From: an uncultured Bacteroidales bacterium
Lineage (GTDB): Bacteria; Bacteroidota; Bacteroidia; Bacteroidales; Paludibacteraceae
Assembly (NCBI GenBank): GCA_937911235.1
Contig: CALDPN010000091.1
Location: forward strand, 1-6,520
Length of the DNA stretch: 6,520 nt
Direction: 5' to 3'
Shown here: piece by piece, positions 1-6,237 of the stretch
Numbering within the stretch: the stretch's first letter is position 1
How the letters are laid out: each line of letters opens with the position of its first letter
Notes under the pieces: model-generated
What the model was told of the DNA's origin: nothing
Seen by the model: only the letters and a program-made list of their open reading frames with translations
Databases searched by the model: none
Translations under genes and position numbers: made by a program

Positions 1-28
1 GTTTGTAACTTGAGCAACTGGTACATAA

Positions 29-202
29 TCAATTGCACCTGTTGACACTTTTACAACAGTAGAAGTAAGTGGTGCGAACATAACCCTTACGGGCAACGTG
101 GCCGTTGTAGGCACGTTCTCGGTCAACGGGAAAGACGTGGGCGATATGCACGTACACAGCGGAGTCACTTCGGGTGGTAGCAATACGGGAGGAGTAGTAT
201 GA
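29..202 (+). CDS. 3' end of baseplate spike protein (gpV/gp138-like), 5' part missing or disrupted
   Basis: The frame ending at the TGA at 200-202 encodes about 57 residues typical of a phage tail-spike C-terminus. Alternating beta-strand segments (VEVSGANITLTG, NVAVVGTFSVNG) are followed by KDVGDMHVHSGV and a glycine/serine-rich end. In P2 gpV and phage phi92 gp138 such a tail forms a trimeric beta-helix whose apex binds iron through an HxH motif. Here His-Val-His is encoded at 149-157. The stop overlaps the next gene's start (ATGA), and the order spike-W-J matches contractile phages. The frame cannot be followed upstream: TGA at 11-13 and TAA at 26-28 are in frame, and no credible start lies between 29 and the beta-strand region. 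This is therefore an incomplete or interrupted gene as seen here. The spike identity is well supported; the cause of the 5' break is unknown. Confidence 0.72.
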   Translation, partial: SIAPVDTFTTVEVSGANITLTGNVAVVGTFSVNGKDVGDMHVHSGVTSGGSNTGGVV

Positions 203-552
203 GATTTAGAAACGTAGATGCAAGCGGGGACTGGGTGTTCGGAAAGGGCAGAAACAGCTACTTACGCGACACCGATGCCCTCATGATGAACATAAAGACC
301 AGACTCCTTTCGTTCCTCGGGGACTGCTTCTTCGATGCCGAAGCGGGGATAGATTGGTGGAACCTGCTCGGTGGAAAGGACCAGAAATCCCTGCTGGCCA
401 GCATCCAAAGGGTCGTTTTGAGAAGTTCAAACGTAAAAAGAATAGTAGAGATGCAAAGTCATCTCACAAACCGCAAATTTGCCATCACATTGAGCGTGGA
501 ATTTGCAAACGGAGAAATTATAACCGATACGGTGGAGGTATTAAATGCCTAA
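199..552 (+). CDS. Baseplate wedge protein, gpW/gp25-like
   Basis: This 117-residue protein belongs to the gpW/gp25 wedge family, whose members help form the inner baseplate wedge and touch the sheath-initiating region in contractile tails (also TssE in type VI secretion). Visible support: the N-terminal WVFGKGRNSYLRD segment (about residues 12-24), an amphipathic helix around NIKTRLLSFLGD, the family-like DCFFDAEAGIDWWNLLG stretch (about 42-58), a second helix LLASIQRVVLRSS, and a C-terminal beta hairpin ending in a short acidic strand. Length fits the family. The start is set by GGGAGGAG at 187-194, four bases before the ATG, which overlaps the spike gene's TGA. The next gene starts inside its last codons, so the two are probably translationally coupled. 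The sequence is a divergent phage subtype rather than close to T4 gp25. Confidence 0.85.
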   Translation: MRFRNVDASGDWVFGKGRNSYLRDTDALMMNIKTRLLSFLGDCFFDAEAGIDWWNLLGGKDQKSLLASIQRVVLRSSNVKRIVEMQSHLTNRKFAITLSVEFANGEIITDTVEVLNA

Positions 553-1717
553 CAGTTTTGACGGAAACGGACTGCAAGTAATCACACAGAACGAACTTGT
601 AGACAACCTTACAGAAAGCTTTCAAGAAATCTACGGGGCCGATATTAACGTAGAAAGCAACTCACCAGACGGGCAAATCATCAATATCTTCGCCCAAGCC
701 CTGGAAGATTTCTACGAACAATTAAGCAATGTGTACGCATCCTTTGACCCAGACCAGGCCATTGGGGCCGTACTGGACCAGAGATGTGCCATAAACGGGA
801 TCCAACGCAAAGGAGGGACATACACCTATGTGACCATAGATGTCACGGCTGACAGGTCCGTAACCCTTGACGGGTTGGATGACGTGGCCCCCGAACAAGC
901 CTACACCATATCGGACAACGAAGGAAACCTGTTCGTTCTGTCGGCAACATCCTCCATCAATACAGGGACCTCGCAACTAATCTTCCGCGCACTCAACGTG
1001 GGGAACGTAGAAGTCCTGCCAAACACCATTACAACCCCCGTAACGATTATACTGGGAGTGACCTCCGTAAATAACCCAGGAGGGGCACTCGCTCAAGGTG
1101 TCAACGAAGAAACCGATGCGGAACTGCGTGAAAGACGGAAACAAAGCGTGTCCATCTCTAACCAGGGCTACACAGACGGACTACTGGCCGCGCTCCTCAA
1201 CATTGAGGATGTGACCAGCGCAAACGTGTACCAGAACCGCGGAAGCTCAACGGATGCAGACGGCATACCAGGGCACTCTATCTGGGTAGTGGTCCGTGGT
1301 GGGGACAATTCCGAAATCGGGGCCGTAATGGACAACAAAGTCCCAGGGGGCGTAGGGATGAAAGGTAGCACCTCGGTGGCCGTACCGCAATCTGACGGGT
1401 CAACCGCAACGTACTACTTTGACCGCCCCACCCAAGAACTCCTATACGCAACCATAGATATAACCCCGCTGGGAGGGCAAGTAATCGACACCGATGCACT
1501 GAAAGAAAGCATCGTAAACCATTTCAACTTCGGGCCGAATCAAACTGTTGACAGCTCGTCGATAATTTGCTATATTAAGTCAATTCAGGACAATGTAGCA
1601 GTAACGTGCGAAATCTCAACGGATAACAGCACCTGGGGCGCTGTAGAAACGCCCTCAACCAAAGATAAATACTTTTATCTTACGACAGCCAGCATAACTA
1701 TTGTAGGAGAGTCGTAA
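545..1717 (+). CDS. Baseplate wedge protein J (gpJ/gp6-like, Baseplate_J family)
   Basis: A 390-residue Baseplate_J family protein, a central part of the contractile-tail wedge that dimerises and links neighbouring wedges into a ring. The N-terminal helical part (about 1-70) carries the common DGQIINIFAQALEDFYEQ pattern. Beta-rich segments follow to about residue 178. The diagnostic block GGALAQGVNEETDAELRERR begins at residue 179 and continues into SVSISNQGYTDGLLAALLNIEDV. The C-terminal part includes ATIDITPLGG and the short motif VDSSSIICYIKSI near residue 335. The start ATG at 545 has GGAGGT at 534-539 and overlaps the end of the W gene by eight bases. The stop overlaps the next ATG (TAATG). 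The length is normal and no truncation is visible. A promoter-like sequence is embedded at 1548-1576. Confidence 0.93.
   Translation: MPNSFDGNGLQVITQNELVDNLTESFQEIYGADINVESNSPDGQIINIFAQALEDFYEQLSNVYASFDPDQAIGAVLDQRCAINGIQRKGGTYTYVTIDVTADRSVTLDGLDDVAPEQAYTISDNEGNLFVLSATSSINTGTSQLIFRALNVGNVEVLPNTITTPVTIILGVTSVNNPGGALAQGVNEETDAELRERRKQSVSISNQGYTDGLLAALLNIEDVTSANVYQNRGSSTDADGIPGHSIWVVVRGGDNSEIGAVMDNKVPGGVGMKGSTSVAVPQSDGSTATYYFDRPTQELLYATIDITPLGGQVIDTDALKESIVNHFNFGPNQTVDSSSIICYIKSIQDNVAVTCEISTDNSTWGAVETPSTKDKYFYLTTASITIVGES
1548..1576 (+). promoter_or_regulatory. Sigma70-like promoter sequence inside the J gene
   Basis: TTGACA at 1548-1553, a 17-base spacer, and TATATT at 1571-1576 preceded by TG one base upstream (1568-1569, the extended -10 arrangement). 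This is a perfect -35, an ideal spacer and a -10 with one mismatch, in a locally AT-rich part of an otherwise GC-richer gene. It would start transcription near 1583, about 135 bases before the DUF2612-type gene, and could give extra expression of that gene and the fibres. It lies within a coding motif, so it may be chance; no transcription evidence is available. Confidence 0.42.
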
Positions 1718-2334
1718 TGGCTACGAGTCAAGAATTTCAAAACTATTACGCAGACCTGCTTATTCTGCAATACAAAACCCAGCCCAAAGCGAGGGCCACT
1801 ATCCAAGCGCTCATAAAAGAGCTCTACGGGAGTGGCTCTCTGCTTGACCTCGTCAACGGTTTTAACCTCGACACCGCCGAAGGCAAGCAACTCGACACCC
1901 TGGGGAAATACATAGGGCTAGGCAGACAGGTAAAGGTAAACATCGGGTCCTCGGACACAAACATTTTAACCGATGACCAGTACAGAATCCTCCTAAAGCT
2001 CAAGCTCGTACAGAACACAAACTTCTCAAGCACCTCACAAATACGAACGGCGCTGTACGAACTGTTCCCAAACGACATACGGTTATTCGACCCCAGAACA
2101 ATGGTATATGAATACCAATTGAGCACTCTTTTCAACGATTTAGTAAACGTAATCATAGCCGAAGAACTTCTGCCCCTACCAATGGGAGTAGGATATAACA
2201 TCAACGTAGTCCCAGACTTGCTCGCAATTTATGGGTACTATGGGTACGACGGCCTAAATGACAACCCGAACGGATACTCAAGCTATACAGACGGGTTCAA
2301 AGGAAAATACTTAAGTTACGGAGATAGAACATAA
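1717..2334 (+). CDS. Baseplate/tail protein of the DUF2612 type, in the gpI position
   Basis: A 205-residue protein resembling the DUF2612 family of phage baseplate proteins. Its place between J and the first fibre is that of P2 gpI, which joins the wedge to the tail fibre; that function is inferred from position. Visible features: an N-terminal helix FQNYYADLLILQYKTQPKARAT (about residues 7-28), the motif EGKQLDTLGKYIGLGR (about 55-70) that recurs in gpI-like proteins, a DDQYRILLKLKLVQN helix (about 87-101), and a C-terminus rich in Tyr, Gly and Asn from about residue 170. That tail includes YGYYGYDGL, encoded by a perfect in-frame 9-base tandem repeat at 2230-2247. The start is supported by AGGAGA at 1705-1710 and overlaps the J stop by one base. 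The C-terminal aromatic segment could be the fibre-docking part, but that is a guess. Confidence 0.82.
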   Translation: MATSQEFQNYYADLLILQYKTQPKARATIQALIKELYGSGSLLDLVNGFNLDTAEGKQLDTLGKYIGLGRQVKVNIGSSDTNILTDDQYRILLKLKLVQNTNFSSTSQIRTALYELFPNDIRLFDPRTMVYEYQLSTLFNDLVNVIIAEELLPLPMGVGYNINVVPDLLAIYGYYGYDGLNDNPNGYSSYTDGFKGKYLSYGDRT

Positions 2335-3704
2335 TGCCGAAATTAGCTAGAAAATCTGCAAAATTATTTGCCGAAAACGCAACCGCCACAGCGGGTGGTA
2401 TTGCACAATTCGGGTCTTTGGCCGCTGGAACCCCCAACTACTCAAAAGACCCCGATGTTATTCAAGGGTTAAGCCAGTACGCTGACGGATGGTCCGCGGC
2501 GGTGCTTGGAACGAAATCCCCCGCCCTGGAAGACCGCAACGCTCTTGACTACTTGCTTTCATACCAGCAGGCGTACATTATGCAACACGGTGTGCCAGAG
2601 TGGATATCCACCGAAACATACTACGAACACTCGTACGTCGTGGACTCGAACGGAGAACTGCGCGTTTCAACAATTGACAACAATATCGGACACGACCCAA
2701 CACTAGACAACGGTGGTTCTTACTGGGGATATGCAGGGGCCAGAGGTAGCGGAAAACAAATCGGAGAAGTATACTTCAGCCAGTCCTCTAGCGCAACCGA
2801 TAACAAAGGCGCTCTGCCTTTATTTACAGGGGAAGTAATTGCCAGCGCAGACCAGGTGTACCCGCAATTTTACGCGTGGGTACTCGCCCACACAGACCTT
2901 TGCAAAACCGAAGCCGAATGGCAAACAGCCGTAACGACTTACGGAGAATGCCCGTTTTACGTCATTGATGATACGAATAAAACAATTCGCTTGCCGAAAT
3001 TAGGCAACTTCATCAAGATGGCGAACACCGATGACGGCGTGACTCAAAGTGATGCGGGTGTTCCTAATATAACAGGAAATGTAGTTGGAACAGAAGTGGG
3101 TAAAACTGAAACTGAACCTACTGGTGCTTTCTATATAGATGGAGATTCTACATGGCGTATGCAGAGCGACGGTGGTGGAAAATTGATGAAATTCGACGCT
3201 TCTCGTTCTTCTTCTGTTTATGGTAACTCTAACACCGTAACCCCGGCGCATACAACTTTATTCCCGTGGGTATTTGCATACAACTCGGCGGTAGCGGCAA
3301 GCACGGCACAAGCGGCACAATTCCAGTCAGCCCTTACCAGCAAGGCGGATAATACCTTGGCTAATGTTACCTCTGCGGCCGGTTCGAACCTTAATGCGGC
3401 CGGAGTTATAACGGTAGTTGAGACATATCACAATGGAACGGAATGGTGCAGAATATGGTCCGACGGCTGGTGCGAACAAGGTGGATATGTTGCAGGCACT
3501 ACTAACAACCGAAAAACAGTTACATTCCATCAAGCGTTTGCCGATACTAACTACACCGTGACGTTCGGGGCACAACATACAACTACTTTCCAAGATAACA
3601 CTTTAGTAGAAACATCTACAAAAGCAACTACGGGATTTACGCTAATTAACAGCAACAATGCAAACGTAGGTGCTTATTGGGAAGCAAAAGGATATATTTC
3701 ATAA
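2334..3704 (+). CDS. Tail fibre protein with collar-like middle and gp53-like receptor-binding C-terminus
   Basis: A 456-residue tail fibre. Residues about 21-100 (AQFGSLAAGTPNYSKDP, then ALEDRNALDYLLSYQQAYIMQHGVPEW) are a conserved fibre N-terminus expected to dock on the baseplate. A collar-like section follows: EVYFSQ near residue 144, tyrosine/tryptophan-rich strands, and IRLPKLGNF at about 218-226, resembling the RLPDL core of phage tail collar domains. An alanine/serine linker (about 320-365, with FQSALTSKADNTLANV) leads to a C-terminal domain from about residue 365 to the end. That domain contains WCRIWSDGWCEQGG and ends AYWEAKGYIS, the pattern of gp53-like fibre C-terminal domains thought to bind the host surface. 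The start overlaps the preceding stop (TAATG), with GGAG at 2320-2323. A T-rich, low-GC block at 3061-3240 interrupts the composition of the gene, suggesting mosaicism. No chaperone gene follows it here. Confidence 0.88.
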   Translation: MPKLARKSAKLFAENATATAGGIAQFGSLAAGTPNYSKDPDVIQGLSQYADGWSAAVLGTKSPALEDRNALDYLLSYQQAYIMQHGVPEWISTETYYEHSYVVDSNGELRVSTIDNNIGHDPTLDNGGSYWGYAGARGSGKQIGEVYFSQSSSATDNKGALPLFTGEVIASADQVYPQFYAWVLAHTDLCKTEAEWQTAVTTYGECPFYVIDDTNKTIRLPKLGNFIKMANTDDGVTQSDAGVPNITGNVVGTEVGKTETEPTGAFYIDGDSTWRMQSDGGGKLMKFDASRSSSVYGNSNTVTPAHTTLFPWVFAYNSAVAASTAQAAQFQSALTSKADNTLANVTSAAGSNLNAAGVITVVETYHNGTEWCRIWSDGWCEQGGYVAGTTNNRKTVTFHQAFADTNYTVTFGAQHTTTFQDNTLVETSTKATTGFTLINSNNANVGAYWEAKGYIS

Positions 3705-3709
3705 GGAGA
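3703..3709 (+). promoter_or_regulatory. Ribosome binding site that fixes the start of the second fibre gene
   Basis: AAGGAGA begins inside the stop codon of the first fibre and ends six bases before the ATG at 3716. It decides against a longer reading from the TTG at 3677, which lies inside the first fibre gene and has no ribosome binding site of its own. Confidence 0.85.
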
Positions 3710-3715
3710 AACGTA

Positions 3716-5620
3716 ATGACTTGTAATTGCGATAAACAATATATCTACATTTTCAAAGGCGACGATACGGACTGGAACAATGAGAGATTTCTCAATGTTA
3801 CTGTTGTAAGCGAATTGGATTTATCCGAAATGACGGCTAAATTCATTTTAGGGGGTTTTTCGCAAACATTCCCACTAACCGACTTGGAATTTAGCGTAAA
3901 CCTTTCACACGCGGTTACAGGCGCATTTGCTTATGGCCCTATTGACGGCGTTATTCAAATCATAGATAGTGAAAAGCGCGTAAAAACCGTAACAAACACT
4001 ATTCCTTTCTATGTAACGAACAAAGTAATCGATGAACAAGATGTGGACTACCAATGCAACGTGTCCCATAACTCTCCTATCGAAATCGTTGTCAACGTAG
4101 GTGGCGGTGGTGGCCGTGCAGAATGGGGATATATCGGCGGAGACATCGCGGACCAGGAAGATTTACAAGAAGCACTTAACGCAAAGCAAAATGTTATCAC
4201 GGACCTTTCAACCATTAGAGATGGCGCGGCACTTGGCGCAACTGCGGTGCAACCCGCCACGCTTGAAAGTTATGCCACATTATCAGACCTTTCCACTAAA
4301 CAAGATACCCTTTCCACGGCTCAACTGGATGCCGTAGATAGTGGTATTGATAGCACGAAAGTCGGACAAATTGCAACCAATACAAGCAACATTTCCACCA
4401 TTGAAGGGAAAATCCCTGCACAAGCAAGTTCTTCAAACCAATTAGCGGATAAGAATTTCGTCAATTCGTCTATCTCAACGAACACGGCAAACTTTATCGG
4501 CACGTTTGAAAGTTTAGCCGATTTGGAAGGTTACTCGGGCACAGTAACGAACAATGACTACGCTTTCGTTATCAATAGCGTGATAACTGACAACGGTGGC
4601 GATTGGGCCACATTTGCGGCCCTTAATGCGTACGATAAAACCTCACTCACTAACTTTGACTATGCGTGGGTGGTAAATGGTAGCAAATTTGACCTATACC
4701 GATTTGACATAGTAGAACAGGCGTGGAATTTGCGGGCGCAAGACATCCACAAAGACACGTCGCTTTTAAATACGGCTTATAACCGCTACAAAGCAACGGT
4801 ATCGGGCGGAACAGTAACCTGGCAATTTGAATATACGCTCAACAACTCGTCATTTACGGCGGCACAATGGGCGGCTATCAATTCGGGTATTACTGACACC
4901 GCAGTAACGCAAATCGGCACAAATACAACCAATATCGGCACGCTAACAACCGATAAGCAACCTAAAACCCTAGCAACTCCGATAACGGTGGAAAGCGTAT
5001 CACAGACCACAGTAGAAAGTGCGCTAGGTGCTATCAATACGCTCGCGGGGAAAGCCCTTGTAAACAGAACTACGGCCTCTCATTCGCTCGCTATTGTAGG
5101 TTACACTTCTTCTGATGACGCGGTAGCAGTAGGTTGGCAAGCGCAAGCGCAAAGCACTTATTCTACACAAATTGGTAAAGGTATTGTTTTTTACGCGGGC
5201 GTTGGAATAGGATATGAAACATCAACAGGGCAAATTGCCGTAACTATCGGGGCGAACGCAAAGACAACGAACGCAATAGGTGCTATTGCTATCGGCGGGG
5301 CAACAAATACAACTAACAACACAAAGGCCACCGCAACAAGGGCAATCGCAATCGGGTCTTACGGTTACGACACAACGCTACACGTAGAAGCCAATGCCCA
5401 AGATGCCATACAGTTAGGGGCAGGGATAAACTCAACTGCAAGCACATTCCAAGTTTACACTTATCCTATGCTTGACGGCACAACAGGAAAAATCCCCAAT
5501 GCACGCTTGAATTTGGATAGCGTACTTGACACATCCTCAAGCAACCCTGTGGAAAACCAGGCCGTAGCAACTGCGCTCAATAGCAAAATATCCTATGCCT
5601 TAACAATTCGGGAGTGGTAA
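3716..5620 (+). CDS. Long modular tail fibre/adhesin: BppU-like N-terminus, trimerisation repeats, YadA-head-like region
   Basis: A 634-residue modular fibre. Residues about 1-120 (IFKGDDTDW, a run of beta strands, then VTNTIPFYVTNKVI) resemble the BppU-type N-terminal domain that anchors receptor-binding proteins to baseplates. A glycine hinge (five Gly, 129-133) leads to WGYIGGDIADQEDLQEALNAKQ (137-158), a trimerisation segment common in fibres. Residues about 204-227 and 385-408 are two copies of one repeat ending QIxTNTxNI. Between them lies a duplicated GTF...DYAFV-type unit (about 262-289 and 298-323), then QFEYTLNNSSFTAAQWAAINSGI. Residues about 454-580 carry short degenerate repeats of the VAVGWQA / IAIG / IQLGAG kind, like the beta-roll of YadA-type trimeric adhesin heads. 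The end has GKIPNARL and SSNPVENQAVATALNSK, recurrent in phage fibres, and stops at TIREW. Probably a trimeric adhesin; domain names come from pattern recognition only. Confidence 0.85.
   Translation: MTCNCDKQYIYIFKGDDTDWNNERFLNVTVVSELDLSEMTAKFILGGFSQTFPLTDLEFSVNLSHAVTGAFAYGPIDGVIQIIDSEKRVKTVTNTIPFYVTNKVIDEQDVDYQCNVSHNSPIEIVVNVGGGGGRAEWGYIGGDIADQEDLQEALNAKQNVITDLSTIRDGAALGATAVQPATLESYATLSDLSTKQDTLSTAQLDAVDSGIDSTKVGQIATNTSNISTIEGKIPAQASSSNQLADKNFVNSSISTNTANFIGTFESLADLEGYSGTVTNNDYAFVINSVITDNGGDWATFAALNAYDKTSLTNFDYAWVVNGSKFDLYRFDIVEQAWNLRAQDIHKDTSLLNTAYNRYKATVSGGTVTWQFEYTLNNSSFTAAQWAAINSGITDTAVTQIGTNTTNIGTLTTDKQPKTLATPITVESVSQTTVESALGAINTLAGKALVNRTTASHSLAIVGYTSSDDAVAVGWQAQAQSTYSTQIGKGIVFYAGVGIGYETSTGQIAVTIGANAKTTNAIGAIAIGGATNTTNNTKATATRAIAIGSYGYDTTLHVEANAQDAIQLGAGINSTASTFQVYTYPMLDGTTGKIPNARLNLDSVLDTSSSNPVENQAVATALNSKISYALTIREW
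5075..5450 (+). repeat. YadA-head-like degenerate repeats within the second fibre
   Basis: The encoded stretch repeats a loose unit of hydrophobic-Ala/Val-hydrophobic-Gly followed by polar and alanine residues: LAIVGYTSS, VAVGWQAQA, TQIGKGI, VGIGYETS, VTIGANAK, IAIGGATN, IAIGSYGY, IQLGAGINS. Such units form the left-handed parallel beta-roll of trimeric autotransporter heads. The repeats are at protein level; the DNA copies are diverged. Confidence 0.65.
5610..5614 (+). promoter_or_regulatory. Ribosome binding site that fixes the start of the lectin-like gene
   Basis: GGGAG lies eight bases before the ATG at 5623. It overlaps the GTG at 5614, so that upstream GTG, although in frame, is part of the ribosome binding site and not a plausible start. 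Confidence 0.72.
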
Positions 5621-5622
5621 CA

Positions 5623-6225
5623 ATGGCGTTATACCTAGGAACAGAGAGAGTAAAAATCCGCACGGCTCCGTATGTTAGATATAACATAGTCGGAAACCCG
5701 ACCATTGTTGACGGAGTGGCAAGCGATTTCACTTCTAGTGATTATCTTGAACTCACGCAAACTTTCCAAGATGACGGAAGTGATTTTGAAATCAAGTTAA
5801 ATGTAACACCTACAAACACGCAGGGAAGGCCGATAATGGGTGTTATAAGCACTTATTCGGGGGCGAACTCTTTTATTGCACAAAACGGTGGCGCATTTCG
5901 TTGGAAAATAACAAGTGACAATGTAATGACATTTACAACTTCTTATTCCATAAACACGAATTACGACATCTATGCTTCACGGACAAACGGTGTATATCAT
6001 TTTTCCTTTGGTAGCAACGGAACGACTATTGAAGAATTGACTTTGGAAAGTTCGGCCCTTGTAAATGGTGGGAACGCAAGAACATTTGCTTTGGGATGTG
6101 ATAAGTCAACTTTCAACGATAGATTTCCAGGGTCAATAAATCTATATCAAAGTTACATTAAAAGAAATGGACTTTATTGGTGGGATGGAAATATACAGTA
6201 TGCACAAACCTACACTTTACATTAA
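5623..6225 (+). CDS. Concanavalin/LamG-like lectin-domain tail protein (putative receptor-binding accessory)
   Basis: A 200-residue, beta-rich protein beginning MALYLGTERVKI. The short hydrophobic N-terminus resembles those seen on small phage appendage proteins. From about residue 35 the pattern looks like a concanavalin A-like/LamG sandwich: FTSSDYLELTQTF, the strand DFEIKLNVTP, GRPIMGVIS, SFIAQNGGAFRWKIT, NGVYHFSFGSNGTT, and the closing GSINLYQSYIKRNGLYWWDGN that typifies the last LamG strands. Lectin sandwiches of this kind bind glycans, so a host-surface binding role is inferred. No signal peptide or membrane segment is visible. It starts two bases after the preceding stop. Its second half is clearly AT-rich (about 28% GC at 6121-6180) compared with the baseplate genes, suggesting a separately acquired module. 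The fold assignment is tentative. Confidence 0.72.
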   Translation: MALYLGTERVKIRTAPYVRYNIVGNPTIVDGVASDFTSSDYLELTQTFQDDGSDFEIKLNVTPTNTQGRPIMGVISTYSGANSFIAQNGGAFRWKITSDNVMTFTTSYSINTNYDIYASRTNGVYHFSFGSNGTTIEELTLESSALVNGGNARTFALGCDKSTFNDRFPGSINLYQSYIKRNGLYWWDGNIQYAQTYTLH

Positions 6226-6237
6226 GGAGAATAAAAA

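Noticed and set aside
39..59. Hairpin CTGTTG/CAACAG as a terminator
   Set aside because: The stem is only six base pairs with a nine-base loop, and no T-run follows.
42..70. TTGACA box near the left edge as a promoter
   Set aside because: No acceptable -10 follows at 16-18 bases; the sequence 17 bases downstream (GTAAGT) is a poor match.
354..581. 75-codon + frame overlapping the W gene
   Set aside because: It is basic, low in structure, lies entirely under the W and J genes and has no ribosome binding site.
1824..2204. Open frames on the minus strand under the J, DUF2612-type and fibre genes
   Set aside because: They are shadows of well-recognised + strand genes; their translations lack domain-like patterns and ribosome binding sites.
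3304..3320. Two CGGCACAA copies as a regulatory repeat
   Set aside because: They encode an alanine-rich linker (TAQAAQ) and look like low-complexity coding sequence.
3400..3704. Diversity-generating retroelement variable region at the end of the first fibre
   Set aside because: The end is somewhat rich in AAC/AAT codons, but no template repeat or reverse transcriptase is in the window and the C-terminus matches a gp53-like domain instead.
3677..3715. Longer second fibre starting at TTG 3677
   Set aside because: The added 13 residues lie inside the first fibre gene in another frame, and the strong AAGGAGA site points to ATG 3716.
3851..3860. G5T5 tract in the second fibre as a phase-variable slippage site
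   Set aside because: The runs are only five bases each and encode normal residues (LGGF) of the BppU-like domain.
5614..5622. Lectin-like gene starting at GTG 5614
   Set aside because: The GTG overlaps the ribosome binding site serving ATG 5623 and sits in the end of the previous gene.
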